A DNA stretch of 64,000 nt, taken from the NCBI GenBank assembly GCA_021527695.1, contig JAKFAO010000005.1, positions 124,001 through 188,000 on the forward strand, written 5' to 3'. Under the pieces are notes generated by a model. That model saw only the letters and a list, made by a program, of their open reading frames with translations, did no database searches and was not told where the DNA came from. This DNA is from Naematelia aurantialba (Eukaryota > Basidiomycota > Tremellomycetes > Tremellales > Naemateliaceae). This document shows, in pieces, positions 47,515 through 59,175 of this stretch. The stretch's first letter is position 1, and the number at the start of each line of letters is the position of its first letter. Made by a program: the position numbers and the translations under genes.

Positions 47515-49464
47515 GTTGGGCTGATCAAGCTAGAGGCGATAGGAGTTGGTGAAGAAGGAGTATGGGCGACGTTGATCAGATCCGCTCCAGTATATGTACT
47601 CGCGGTCCCGGTTATATGCTTTCAAGCGGGTGCGAGGGGAACCACGTCGGTAGGGAACCGACGGGATAGAATAGGAGGACGGGATGTATTGATGTTTGAT
47701 GAGTCCCAGGATGGGATCGATCGAAAGAAATTTTCGGTCGCAGAGCACACTCGAGATAAGAGTGGCGTGGCGCGAGTGTCGAGCCTGAGATCTCACGTCA
47801 GCACTAGTGTCGATGGTGTGCTTGGAAGAGTCACGGCTCCGCAAGCTCTCAGCGATGGCTCCTTGGGAGGTGGATTATGGAAGGAAACAACGATGGGAAA
47901 GACGCGATCAAAGAGTTGGATAGATAGGATGGACGGGGACCCCAAGGCGGGGAATGGCCAAAGGACAAACGTGTCCCAGAGCGCTGCAGACCGAGCCGCG
48001 TGTTTTCTCGTCCTTGGCACACTGTCCACTCGACGTACCAATCTCCTTGCTCGTGGGAACGGTTTCCTCCCTACGATGGGAGGAGAGACGAACGAGCCAC
48101 TAGGTGTATGTACAAGATGCCCAAGTGGTGCTAATTGGAATGCGAGGGGCGAAGAAGGAAAGAAGCAACGGGGGAATGTGACGAAAAGAAAGGGAGAAAT
48201 AGAAAAAAACCTTAGTAGAGGAAAAATACGACGGTGAGCCAAAAGCAGGCAAAAGGGGGGGGGGGAACTGCGGGGGGGGAGGAAAGCGGAGGGGAGGGCG
48301 GCGCGTCGGGCGATTGAATTCCGTCTTTTGTGCAGTTTTCCTTGTCCCGATAAGCCTGGGTTCCAGCCAAAGTTCGCGCCACAAGCTACTGATGCACGAG
48401 GTCCAGGCAGGTTCCATCGTCAACCCCTCTCCAGGTCCCCCAGGCGAAATCCATACGCAGCTGGTATCTGCGCAATGCGCATTCCACGATGATGCGATGC
48501 GGTAACGGTGACGCCAGGGACAAAACAAAAGGAACACGACACGACACAAACACCGCCTGCAGAAAAAAAAAAAAAAGGTTGCCGCAGGAGCCCCGGCGGT
48601 ACCTCGAACTAGACTGATCCCGTCACTCACCTGCGTTCTCTACCGCAGACCAAGGGCGGCCACTACCGCACTTGCTATACAGGCTGATTCCGTGATACCG
48701 CAAACTGGGCTGAGAGTTGATATCGATGATGATGGAGGCGATGAAGAAGAGAGGAAGGAAAAGAAAAATGAAATCCCCAGCTGGAATGTGGTGACGGATG
48801 ATGACAGCTGTGGTCACCCACCCAGCCGCCAAAACTCGACAACAACATTGGGGCCGAATAAAGAAAACACGGACGGCCGAGCGGCGGGAGCCCCCAGCCC
48901 CCGATGGGCCCAGGGCCACTGCCGCCGAGTTTACCCGAACCGGACAGTCCGCAGCACGGGGGTTTGCGGGGTTTGCACTGTGGCGAGTGCAGTGGCATAC
49001 TCTACGGCCGATGCGAGACACTGTTCATCTGGCCCTCGTTGTCGAGGGCTGCGACCTGGGTCGGAGAGAGGGCATTCGTGAACACGATCGGTTGGTGATG
49101 TAGAACGAGTGGAAACCCGAGTTGCCGGTCACCCGTAACCTCACCCGTCATCCGCCATCCGTCGCCACCCAGACTAGCACTTTCGCAGCTGCAGTTGAAT
49201 AACGATCAGAACTGTAACGCGATGCTAGCCGACACAAGGGTGTGATCTGCTAGGCATGCAATCATCCCGGTAGATTTGCACCACCAGTAGATCTGCACCC
49301 CCTTTGCCGGTCGACTGGCTAGACCTATACTGAACGAGCCATACTGAACAGCTAGACTGAACCAGCCAGACTGACAAGCCACAAATCATGACATACAACC
49401 GTCAGGCGAAACAGCGCGAGTGTATACTGACCACGTACACATGTACTGTACTAACAAACGACCC
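47515..49464. other. Long upstream region of MIG1, no gene seen
   Basis: About 1.95 kb without a supportable gene. It holds purine-rich stretches, a G11 and a G8 run (48255-48265, 48272-48279), an A14 run (48563-48576), and a degenerate 14-bp repeat at 49325-49380. Open frames on both strands are low-complexity or chemically random. Part of it is probably the long promoter or leader of MIG1. Confidence 0.5.
49325..49380. repeat. Degenerate 14-bp tandem repeat
   Basis: Four units of the form ctatactgaacgagc, catactgaacagct, agactgaaccagc and cagactgacaagcc follow one another downstream of the stop of the His-rich gene. Confidence 0.7.
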
Positions 49465-51607
49465 TCAGCCATCCCCCGCCTCCGCCTCGCCTCCCAGGCC
49501 AACAAGCGCATCGACGAGGTTGATCCCCCCATCCCACACAATCTCCGGATGTCCATCCGCATCGACGTGGCCGTACTTGCCGTCCTCCTGCTCATGGTCT
49601 TCCCCAACGTGTCCGTGTCCGTCTGCGTCTCCGTGTCCATCTCTGCCTCCACCGCCTGTATCCCCAGCGAGACTTGCGACTACATCTGCACTTGCAAGGT
49701 CTGCGGCTGCTTCTCCAGAGTGGCCGGCTGCTGCTCCTGAAACGTCGGTAGCAGCAGCAGCAACGTCGCCCCGTGCAGGCCATACTCCCGCCTCCCCAGT
49801 TGCCCACATCCACCCCTCTCCTGCGTCGCCACGGGGTATTCTGCCCCGCCGCATCGCCGGCGGAGGCATGACGAACCGGCTGTGACTGGGCGCGACGTGG
49901 CCCAACCGAGTGGCGAGGTGAGTCATAGTGTCCGATGGTTGGGCGAGCGACGCCGGAAGCGAGCGCTGGGCGGCGGCGATAGAGGCGATCTCGTCGAGCT
50001 GGACATATATTGCGTTGAGCTGGGAAGTAACATGTTAGCGGCGAAACTCGTCACGCCACCCAACACAAAGCGAAGAGTTCCCTGCTTGTCCAACGGCTTA
50101 CCTCGTCACTCCGCCACCTCGCCCGCCTGACTTCCAACACTTTCTCACTCAACCCCTCCGCCCAACCAGCCTTTCCGCGTTCTTCCCGCTCCTGCTGCTC
50201 GGCCTGTCGCGCCTCTAGCGCCTCGGCCCATTTCGCCCTCCGTATGTTCTTCACCGCGTCGTCGGCGTCTTCAGAGTCTTCACCTGCCGACGAGTATTCG
50301 CTGGACACGTAGTCCATACCGAGGGCTGTGGGTGGCAGTGGTCGAGAGGGGAGGAATGCTGGGTCCAGAGAGGCTCGAGTGCGCCTCTTTTGTTTCTACG
50401 TGACCATCAGACACAGCGCTAGTGCAGAAAGGCAGACGACTCGCCAAGTCTTTGCGTGCCCAACGACGACGGCTCTTCGTGTACCGCTCCCTGCGCTCGG
50501 CGAGATGCGGATGGTTCTCCGCCGCGTACTTTTTGCACAGGTTGGTGAACGACGTATGTGCTGTCGCCTGGTGATCCGGATATATCAGTGGCCAGCATGG
50601 TAATGACCGCAGCGGTGTGGCAGTGGTAAGCACTAAGCAACGCACCATGACTGTATCCCAGTCCAGGTCCTCTGGGGGTATCTTCGGTGCGGGTGCCATG
50701 ATGACATCTCGCACGATCCCTTCGATCCACTATACGGCATCAGCAACGCATTGCCAGATCACTATCACGACTTGCAGTGGTGTGTTGCTCGTCGGATGGG
50801 TTTCGCCAGTTGGGCACGTAGTATCCCTCTATCGCGTCGGTCGAGGGATGGGGCAGCGGGTCTGCCGCGCCTACACCTAGCACTTCCCTCATCTGACGCA
50901 CACGCATCAGCCGAGACCGTGTGCTGGATGATGAGAGCTGCTTGAGACTGAGACCGCTGGCGGCGAGTGAGACGTACTCTTGTTCGGACGGCTTTACTGA
51001 GCTCAGGTCTGCGCGTCTTCTCCACCCGCTTTCCACTCCCATCGCTCCGGAGCACCTTGACCCTCGTGCCCTTCTCACCGGGGGCACCTGCGCTGTGTTT
51101 TCGAGTTCGTTTGCGCTTCCGTGTAGTCGCATTTGCTGACGCCACGTCCTCACCACCGTCATCATCCTCGAGCAGCGCGTGGTCGGTCGCTGGACCAGCG
51201 CTGTCTCCGTGCTCTCCGTGCGGTTCTGCCACACCGCGATCTACACCCCGGCGAGCCAGACGCCGCAGCCGCACGACCTCGGCCCGCAGAGCCGCTGCGG
51301 TCCAGCCTTCCAGGTCCAGCTCGTCTCTCACGTCTCCTTCTCCCGCCTCACCCGCCTGCCCCACGTAGTGCCTCCGCGACAGGGGTTCGTCCGATGGACC
51401 GGCCTCGTGATCTGCCTCATCGGCTTGGTGATCGTGTTCAGGATCAGAGTCGTTCTCCGCATCCGGATGGAGGTCAGGATGGAGGTTGGTGAGAACGTCG
51501 ATAATTGCGCCGGTCCCCAGCTCGTCGTGTTCGTGCTCGTGCTCGAGCTCGTGGCTGTGGCCATGTTGATGCTCGTGCTCGTGTTGCGCCGCAGAGTGGA
51601 CGTCCAT
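49465..51607 (-). CDS. Unknown protein with a His/Glu-rich N-terminus
   Basis: Not recognised. The chain runs on the minus strand from ATG 51607 (MDVHSAAQHEHEHQHGH). The N-terminus alternates His with Glu/Asp (HEHEHQHGHSHELEHEHEHD), which may bind metal. It is followed by a basic stretch, RKRKRTRKHSAGAP, that could act in nuclear targeting. A middle part looks folded: 'STRSRLMRVRQMREVLGVGA', 'EGYYVPNWRNPSDEQ', 'WIEGIVRDVIMAPAP' and 'FTNLCKKYAAENHPHLAERR'. A later helical segment, 'NIRRAKWAEALEARQAEQQE', precedes a Gly/Asp/His-rich tail (GHGDADGHGHVGEDHE) that again is His-rich. Junctions keep frame; one, after DEQHTT, uses a GC donor (gcaagt). The fold might be a DNA- or chromatin-binding one, but this is a guess from the basic helices. 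Confidence 0.65.
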
Positions 51608-52279
51608 GGTGGAGGTGAGGATGATACAAACAGGCCAACAACAGAAACGCATGTTGTCAGGCGGGAAGAGTGTGAGCACACCGTGGGAAAGTTGGCGCGT
51701 CGCGCTCCCAGTCATGGAAATATCCGTATCCAAAGGTCAGAGTACCAGATCAGAGCGGAGCATCGACGCAAGGGGGTGTGTGACTCTGCACGGCGTGACT
51801 CTGCATATCCGCTACTGGCGGAGCAAAGTAGAAGTGCAATGTGGTGAGTGTAGTGTTGCGAATGCAGCTGTTAGTGAGGCGGCGTGGCTGACTGGGCAGC
51901 AAACATATCTTGAACGCTCAGGTATCGATCCGGGCGCCTTGTTGTCGGAAATTCTTCGACGTGAGTTGCTTTCTGACTTGGTCCGATATTAGCATCGCAA
52001 GCACCTCCAGCGTGGGGTTTCCTAAAGGAGCAGCCTAAGACACGAGCTTGTCACCCACAGGCCTCCTATTCAGGAGCTTCTTGCAACACCGCTCCCTATC
52101 ACAAGCTTCTCTATCATGAGCCTCTTCCAAAACCTACTTCCCTACCACCACATGCTCATCATAAAGTTCTCCTTCTGATGTCATAGGAAGGAGAACAACT
52201 TGTATCGAGCTAACGAAGTTTGCAGTGCCCACAATGTCACGCCGAGCGAGAAGACCACCCGTTAGCGAAGACGAACGAG
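51608..52279. other. Divergent promoter region
   Basis: 672 bp between the starts of the His-rich gene (-) and the zinc protein gene (+). No TATA box or gene is evident. Confidence 0.55.
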
Positions 52280-52834
52280 ATGGCTTTCATATGTAAGAAA
52301 GTGAGTCTGAGTGTTCTTTGCACACGGGACCATTAGCTTGAGGCGGCATGGCGGCAAATGTAGGGGACCAGAGCTCAGATTGGTTTGAGCACGTAGAACA
52401 GGCTGAATGACTGACAACACGTAGTGTAAGAAGGCATTTCGGAAAGATATGACAGTATACGAAGAAGCCGACGAGTTCTGTCCTCACTGCGACAACCAAT
52501 ATGTAAGTGTGTGTGACGGTCTGGCATCGGGAAACGGAAAGACTGCAGACTGCAGTGGGCTGGTCCGATGAATGCTGATTCGCAGGTCATCGAGGCAAAA
52601 GAACCGCAGGCTATGATCGGCGTAGAAGGCGAAGATGCTCGGATAGATAATCGGTGCGTCGTGTCGGCTCTCCTCTTCCCTTGGGTGGCAGTCAAGCGCA
52701 AGCTGATACCTTTCCCTTCGTCCTTCAGGATGCTGAAAGACGATCGGGTGAAGGAACGCCCGGAGCGGTCATTGTTCGCTCAGAAGGACGTCTCGGACAA
52801 GATTGACCAGCAAGTATGGCAGCAGTATCGGTGA
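52280..52834 (+). CDS. Small zinc-ribbon protein, CHY-type zinc-finger C-terminal-like
   Basis: Four exons (52280-52300, 52425-52502, 52586-52653, 52729-52834) keep frame and give 90 residues. The N-terminal half is a zinc ribbon with two CxxC pairs: 'MAFICKKCKKAFRKDM' and 'YEEADEFCPHCDNQYVIEA'. The rest is 'VEGEDARIDNRMLKDDRV' and a charged helical end. From memory, the motif resembles the C-terminal unit of fungal CHY-type zinc-finger proteins, but the CHY part itself is absent here and no upstream exon encoding it was found. It may therefore be a complete stand-alone small protein or a shortened copy. ATG 52280 lies in a good context; an overlapping upstream ATG at 52233 is in another frame and stops quickly. 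Confidence 0.7.
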
Positions 52835-53884
52835 CATCGGCACCCAGGAGCTGGACAGCTCGACCAGTCCCACAAGGGGAGTACGTGGTCGTCGCTTGAG
52901 ACATCGTTGGTGGGGCGGCGTGCTGTGGGCAGGCTGTGGTCTGAGCAGTGGGATGGTCAGGCTCAGAGGTGGAGTCACATGGAGTGGACAGGAAGGTGTG
53001 CAGCCGGTAGGGCCAGGGTGTTGCATGTGGAGGAACGAGACGACGGTGCATGGCATAGTGGCATCTTTAGGGTCGTCGTCACGACGCTGCGGTATAAGCA
53101 TGTCGACCTACCAGCTTCTCAGAGTCAAGCACTGCAACACAGAATGCCGTCTTGCTGATGTTATCAAAGGAAGTCACTCAGCCGCTAACAGGAGTCGCCA
53201 GACTGATCCCAGCCTGCTGAGTGATCGCACAGCCTCGATCGCAGAACACCATTGCTGACGGGTCACAGTCTTGCTGATGGAATGCAGTCTTGCTTGCAAG
53301 ACCGATCTGGCTCACCCTGCGCTGCATCTCGTCTCATGCCTCCTTTCTCCCTGTATGCATCCGAAGCGACGAGTCGATCGGTTATTATCGATATCCGGAT
53401 GCAACCCCAGACGCGACAATGCGCACGAACCAGAAGGCTCCCTGCGAGCTGTGCTCTCCTTGGTCTGGAGCGATCGGGCGTCTGATCTTCTTTCTCAATC
53501 TTCGATGAACCCTGGGGTCCCGCCCAGAAGGCTCCTGGAAACGGCGCTTCCTGGAACAAGGAGCACAAAGCAAGTCGGGTTGCTGACAATGACACTAACA
53601 TGAAAACAGCTCCACCATCGTGGTCACGACATAATTGGCACGTAATCTTTCTTCGCACCTTCGCAATTCACGTAGGGAGCCTACGAAGACTGAGAAGCCT
53701 CTCCGAACGTGTCTACAAATGTATGACCAGGCTGATGGAAGTCCTCTTCGATTCATGAAAGCGTATAAGAAGTGTCGTCGGCGAGCCCTGGCTTGTATCG
53801 AACCCTTGCCGACTCGACACTGGAATTCCCATCCATCGACTTGAAAGACCATCGCCATACAAGCACCGCTTTCACCAACACAGC
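52835..53884. other. Spacer, no gene seen
   Basis: Open frames on both strands lack protein character. The 12-mer gtcttgctgatg occurs at about 53149 and 53269, with a third partial copy nearby; otherwise nothing is seen. Confidence 0.5.
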
Positions 53885-54911
53885 ATGGCCCAAACACTGA
53901 CTACTCCGCCTTCTCTTGCGAGTGCTGTCAGACAAAGCACACCGTCACCGAGCTTCAGCGTGTTTGCGCCACAAACGTCCGTATACCAAGGACGTGAAGA
54001 ACTTGTGAACCCGTGATGTCATCGTTTCGTGTCATGATCACCACTGACTTGGCACGACAGTGACAGCCAAGTAGATGCTGATCAGCCAGACGATGACGAT
54101 GGTCAGTCTGACGAGTCCATTCCTGACCAGTGAGCCTTTCCTTCTCCCACCGTGCTGGTGTCGACATTGCTGTAGAGGAGAAAGCATCCAAGACATTCTG
54201 GCTGAATTCGAAGCTCTCGAGGTCCAGAGGCTCGATCGCGCTGTCCTCAATGCCGGGCCAAATTACCCGCGCTCGTGGAGAAAATTCGGCTTCAACATGT
54301 ACCTGAACTCTGGCGGAGAAGATCCCGAGTTCGGAGCCCTCATGGGCAGTCTAATGGCCGAACCACACGCCAATCTTCTGGATTCCCAACCCGAAATTGG
54401 GGCCGAAGAGTCAGAATGGACAGACATGGGGATTGAAGAGTTCGTAAGATTGGACCAAGAGCAAGCGGGCTTACCACGGAGCGATCTCGGACTGAAAGAT
54501 GATTCCCCCATCATTTGGCAGTTTCCCCAAAGCACGTCCGAGGCCACCGAGTTTGAGACTGAAAACACTGACCCGGTCAGCACGTTGGCGGACCTCATCG
54601 CTGCTAGTCGGGGTCGTGTCTCTTCGTTTCGTTCAAAGAAGCAGAGTATGCCTACCGGGACGTCGACGGGCCGCAGCAGCAGGACACACAGTGCGGCATC
54701 GTTTACCGCTCCCTCCCTCGATGACTTCTTCGCCAGACAGGGCGGTACAGAGCGGCCAAAGGGGACACGGCCGAGCAGTCAAAGGGGGAGTACCAGAGCA
54801 GCGCAGTTGAGAGGACTGGGCGAAATGGCTGGCTCTCCCCACTCAAAGTCGCGCACACCGAAACGACCATCGACAGCGCCAACTCAATACCCTGAGAGCA
54901 CCGAACGGTGA
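53885..54911 (+). CDS. Hypothetical acidic protein
   Basis: Not recognised. Exons 53885-54012, 54061-54129 and 54176-54911 join in frame to 310 residues; introns are 48 and 46 nt. The start is MAQTLTTPPSLASAVRQS; an acidic run (DADQPDDDDGQSDES) precedes a probable helix, 'SIQDILAEFEALEVQRLDRA', and a segment with Trp and Phe ('NYPRSWRKFGFNMYLNSGGE') that may be a small folded domain. The C-terminal half is Ser/Thr/Arg-rich and basic, including 'APSLDDFFARQGGTERPKG'. No known family was identified. The gene is convergent with the short gene at 55176-55530. Confidence 0.72.
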
Positions 54912-55175
54912 TACTTCGGTAAAAGGGTAGATGAGGGCGATGCGGAGCACTGCGAGAATGTGTATGGTACCATAGAGGAGAATGCAGCGTTTGTGTAGTG
55001 CTTGGACTGCGGCGTGAGCGTACCGACGATCGGCTGGCCATCCACGCCAAGACCCCGTCCAGAGGTCCGTGCGTCGGCTGGCAGTGGATTGTGAGGGATC
55101 GGGGCCAAATGGGGCTGCGTCGTGCAGTCGTGCGCTGGGCGACTCGGGCGATCTGACTAGCCGTGAAAGGATCTG

Positions 55176-55530
55176 CTATACTGACACACTCGCTCTCTCG
55201 GCGGACAAGATCGGCGACGAGTCTCGCGCCGAACGGCCGCAGGCGATTGGCCTTCGTCCTGCGCTGGCCAGAGGACTCTTGACACGCTGCTCGGCATCGA
55301 AGGCCGTCGCTTCGATGCTCGACTGTGATGCTCGACTGTGGCCACAGCGCTTACACCGGCCATCTTCACTGCCTTGCCCGCCTTTCCCTCCTCCGAGAAG
55401 ACCCAACGCCTCCGTACTCTCTAAGTCGAAACCTATCGAATTTCGCCTTTCGAGCTAGAAGCCCATAATCACTCTCCTTTGAGACCGTCTCCGGCTTCGG
55501 GCTCGCCTCCATGTCTGGCGATAGGGACAT
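55176..55530 (-). CDS. Possible short Ser-rich protein
   Basis: Tentative. Exon 55486-55530 (MSLSPDMEASPKPET) and exon 55176-55454 join in phase 0 across a 31-nt intron, giving 107 residues. The second exon contains 'FDLESTEALGLLGGGKGG', a single CKRCGH pair and a Ser/Arg/Ala-rich end ASVSV. The intron is shorter than any other in the window, which weakens the call. A TATA-like element (55678-55690 region) sits in the divergent promoter shared with the large gene at 55767. Alternative frames on either strand are less coherent. Confidence 0.4.
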
Positions 55531-55766
55531 ACGACGTGCTTCGAACGAGGCGTAGTGAGATTTCAAGGCTCATCCTTGCTCAGCAGTGGCCTTCTTTGCG
55601 GGACTAGAAGAATGCGAGCTCCGTGAGCACGCAAATCCCACATTGACTCCCCTTGCCACCCGCACTCTTGCCACTTGATACTATACCCTTCCCCCATATC
55701 CCACGCTTGACTGGAAGACATTAATCATTGAACACCCTTCCACAGCGGTATCGTCGGTTTGAAGTC

Positions 55767-58700
55767 ATGCAGGGCTCTGGCCAGTGTCATAAGAGGAAAA
55801 CGCGCTCTCAGCTGGCCCAACAAGCCGCTGGCAGAGAGCTCGGGCGCCTGTTCTCCGTCCCAGACGCGGAACAATGGTCAGCGACCTTCTTGAGGTCAGG
55901 GCACCGACTCAGGCAAGTGGTGCACATGGCTTTGCGGCGGAGTCTGACGATACATCTTAGGATTTCGCAGCCGGACACCTCAAGCAGGCGCAGGGGCAGT
56001 TCCGAGGACGCAGAGTGAGCCCTCTCGCAATGTGGGTCGTTGGGCGACGCTGATGTGACAGCTCGCACACCCTCAAAATACCACGCAGGACCAGTCGAAG
56101 AAGAAGAATGGTGCTGGATAGCCCAGACCGAACGGAGAGCCCGGAGCCGACCGGGGCTGCAGCGCCTTCTGATAGAGTGGACCCAACACTATCTGAAGCT
56201 CCGGAGCCGGCTCTTACGTCGGAGTCGCAGGCGCTCAACGATGGCGTCGGGCATCCAGACGAAGACATGAGGAGCCCTGTCTCTCCTCTCTCCTCCCTCT
56301 CCAGCAGTCCCAGCCCGGCGCGGTCCACAAAGCTGGAATCGGTCGAGCCTGCGGGACCGGTGGAACTCGCCCAACAGCAGAACGCGACTGACAAGGAACG
56401 GGTCAACGCACCGCCCGACGACCGGAGTATCGCTCCGGCAGGCCGAAGCGTGGAGCACGCCTTGAGGAGGGGCGGCCACGAGGCGACGGCGACGAGGGCC
56501 CAACCTTCTTCCCGTCAAGCGAGGACCAGACCCGCGCCGCCACCATTCCCAACGCATCGGACCAGTCAGGAGAATCTTCCGCTACTGCCGTCTCACATAC
56601 GTCGCGTTCACGGCGGGTTCTCTGTCAGGTCGTCCTCTCGAGAGGGGTCGCTGCCAGATTTTGTGCACTTCGTGCCTGCTGAGGGAACTTCCCTTAGTCC
56701 ACATTTCCATAGAGCACTTGATCAGGACACAACGAGTCGGGCCACAACGAGTCCGACACAGACAGCAATGGGTGATACAGGCCACCTTCCCGGGCGGGAT
56801 GTCCAGCCACAGAGACATCGAGCTACAATGCACACAGGGATGGGCAGTCAGATGGGAGACGATGCGCCTTTGTTTTGGCCAGCTACGGCGAGGACCCATC
56901 AGTCCGAGAGCAGACAAGGCCGCCTGATGAGTCGCGAAAACACCAATCCCGACATGGGGAGTACCAGCCCTACGAGGGGTGACAGTGCGTTAGAGGAGTG
57001 GATACAGTCTGGACACCGTCGGTTGGTCTCTCCCTTGAGGAGCGAGTTGATGGGGCCGCCCATGACGGAGGGATCGGCAATGGGATCATCCACCTTGGGG
57101 CAGCGGGACGCCCGTGATCAAGCCATGCGACTCACACCTGACCTCGATTGGCAGTTTCAAATGAGCCAACAGGTCGCGAGGGCCAACACACGGCGAACAG
57201 TGCCGGGCTGGGCGGGGCCTGTACAGGCCAGTCGTCTGCAAGACGGACACCAGGCCACCCAGTCCCCAGGGTTGTTCGACGCGGTACGCCAGCCTCCTCC
57301 CCGCTGGTTGCAGCCATCGCAGAACAGCGGATATACCACCATGACTGGTCATTTGGCTCCTGGTGCAGACAGGGACTGGCAAATGCCGATCGAGCTAGCT
57401 CCAACCGTCCAGGAGAGTGCGATTCCGGATCTCACTCTTCAGATGAGACCACCGCCGGTTGATTCCCCGCCTCCCCTGCTTGCAAGTCAGCGGAGGGTGC
57501 CACCCAGGCTCAGACATCAACCCACACTCACACTCGAAACGCGGGATGACAGGTCTATGGCGAGCCTGTTCACAAGTGGTCCCGAGGTTGATGCGCAGAC
57601 ACCAAGTTCGCTGGACAGCGAGATCGATTGGCTCCTGGCGCAGCCCAGCCGGCACACGTTGCAGACGCAGGCGCAGGCTCTCCAGCGGGCACAAACTGAG
57701 GCGGCCAATGCAGCTCTTCAACAAGCGGCCACTGCGCAGCGGAGACGGGAACAGGCGATCTATGCTGTGCGCACACCCTCGCAGACAACGGCGCTTCAAA
57801 CGAGCAATGATTCCGCCACTGGTCCTGGACAGCCGCCTACGGTGAGTCAAGAAATGGATCCTCGAGCCGGCCGGTCTATCAGACTGCTCTCTCAACAGGA
57901 GAGTGCGCAGTGGGAGGCCATCTCAGCTTCCGCCGCGCAAAGACGTGCGCTGAGAGGCACGCAAGCGGCGAGAGTGCGGACGATATCAGGGAACACCATG
58001 CACATGAGCAATGCGTTCCCGCACACGAATATCTCACCGATGCGTCAGCAGCCAGCTGATCAAAGTGTTCAGTGGCCAATGAGCCATTCTCCAACTAACC
58101 AATGGACAATGGATCCACAGGCAATCCGTGAAAGGGCATGGAGTCAGATGAGTCAGATGAGTCACATGAGTCAGATGAGCCCCATGAGTCAGACCACATT
58201 TCACCCAATGCCCGGTCCTTCAGCGGCTCTCGACCAGTCAAGCTCGGCTTCATCGACGTCTGTTCACCGTTCTGTGTCGCATGTCCGGGCCCGCAGCATC
58301 AGTGAGCCCTCGCGCTGGGCGGCGGGGCTCGGCGGAAAAAACGCCATGAATCAATTTCTAGACCCTCAAGGGAATGTTCAGCCACACTACAACGCCGCTG
58401 CTGCCGACTGGGAGCCATTCTTACGCGAACAGAACCACCAGCGCTCGACTGAGTTGGTAGGTTCTGGCAGTATGGGTCAACCCAGTCTACTGGACAGTGA
58501 ACACACCTTGGAGGCCACCATGTTTTCCAGTCCAGTCCCACGCATCACCGTCTCAGGACCGGAGGAGCCGCTTAGGCCCCGTCGCATAAGCGCCAATCAT
58601 TCATTTCATTCCCCCCCTCGGCTGGGGAGCCCCAGTCTGCCCAACTGGCCAACTTACCATACCTCTCTGAATCCTTCTATGTCTCCCGTCACCCCAGTAG

Positions 58701-59008
58701 ACGTGGGTGCCGATTGGACCCAGCCCAGCCTTTGGGGTGCAGAGGGAATTGCTACGCACGGACCAGCATTGCATGCCGGTCTATTGGGTCCGACGGGGAC
58801 CAGCCGGTTCGGGGAGGCGGCGCAGTATCAGTTTCAAACCGCAACAGATGACTCCCAGTCTTCCTCTCAGCTCGAGGAACCAGAGGCGATGGGCGATGGT
58901 CTCGGGGCGATGCGGCAGCGTGCTCAGAGAATGACTGGTCAAAACGCACGCATGTCGTCGTCTATGGCCGACTCCAGTCTCGCAGAATGGCAGGGAAGAA
59001 CATATTAG
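55767..59008 (+). CDS. Large disordered protein with MSQ repeats
   Basis: Not recognised. Exons 55767-56014 and 56062-59008 join in frame to 1,064 residues. The start is basic: MQGSGQCHKRKTRSQLAQQ, then 'LRQVVHMALRRSLTIHL' and TSRRRRM, which may be a short folded or DNA-contacting part. Beyond residue ~100 the protein is low complexity, rich in Ser, Gln, Pro, Thr, Met and Arg, with no domain; one part is helical and Gln/Ala-rich ('LQTQAQALQRAQTEAANAAL'). Nine-base MSQ repeats lie near residue 795. The uninterrupted 2.9-kb exon contrasts with the intron-rich neighbours and suggests an unusual origin or loss of introns. Gln- and Met-rich composition would allow phase separation or a transcriptional role; this is inference. 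Confidence 0.75.
58140..58191 (+). repeat. 9-bp repeat coding for Met-Ser-Gln
   Basis: Units of the type agtcagatg encode SQMSQMSHMSQMSPMSQ within the large exon. Confidence 0.85.
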
Positions 59009-59175
59009 TTTGCATGGCAGAGCGCGAGGAGAGCAGAGGCTAGCAGTATGAGTCGAAGCATGTTAACCCTCTTGTATCTTCCATTGCGTCTTGCGAAACG
59101 GTGGGATGACGGTACGCACAACATGTGAAAGCGCGGACAATGCAATGCAAAAATGCTTGTGGGCTCCATGATCAT

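Noticed and set aside
48623..49081. Overlapping frames on both strands upstream of MIG1
   Set aside because: Neither has splice continuity, known motifs or biased codon use that I can see; treated as intergenic.
49388..49885. 165-codon Ser/Pro-rich + strand frame
   Set aside because: Antisense to the last exon of the His-rich gene, whose own frame is linked by good splice sites to upstream exons.
58600..59008. Prenylation or signal peptides in the other unknown genes
   Set aside because: C-termini of the cluster genes and of the large disordered protein lack a CaaX pattern (gene B ends GCS), and no N-terminal hydrophobic signal sequence is present.
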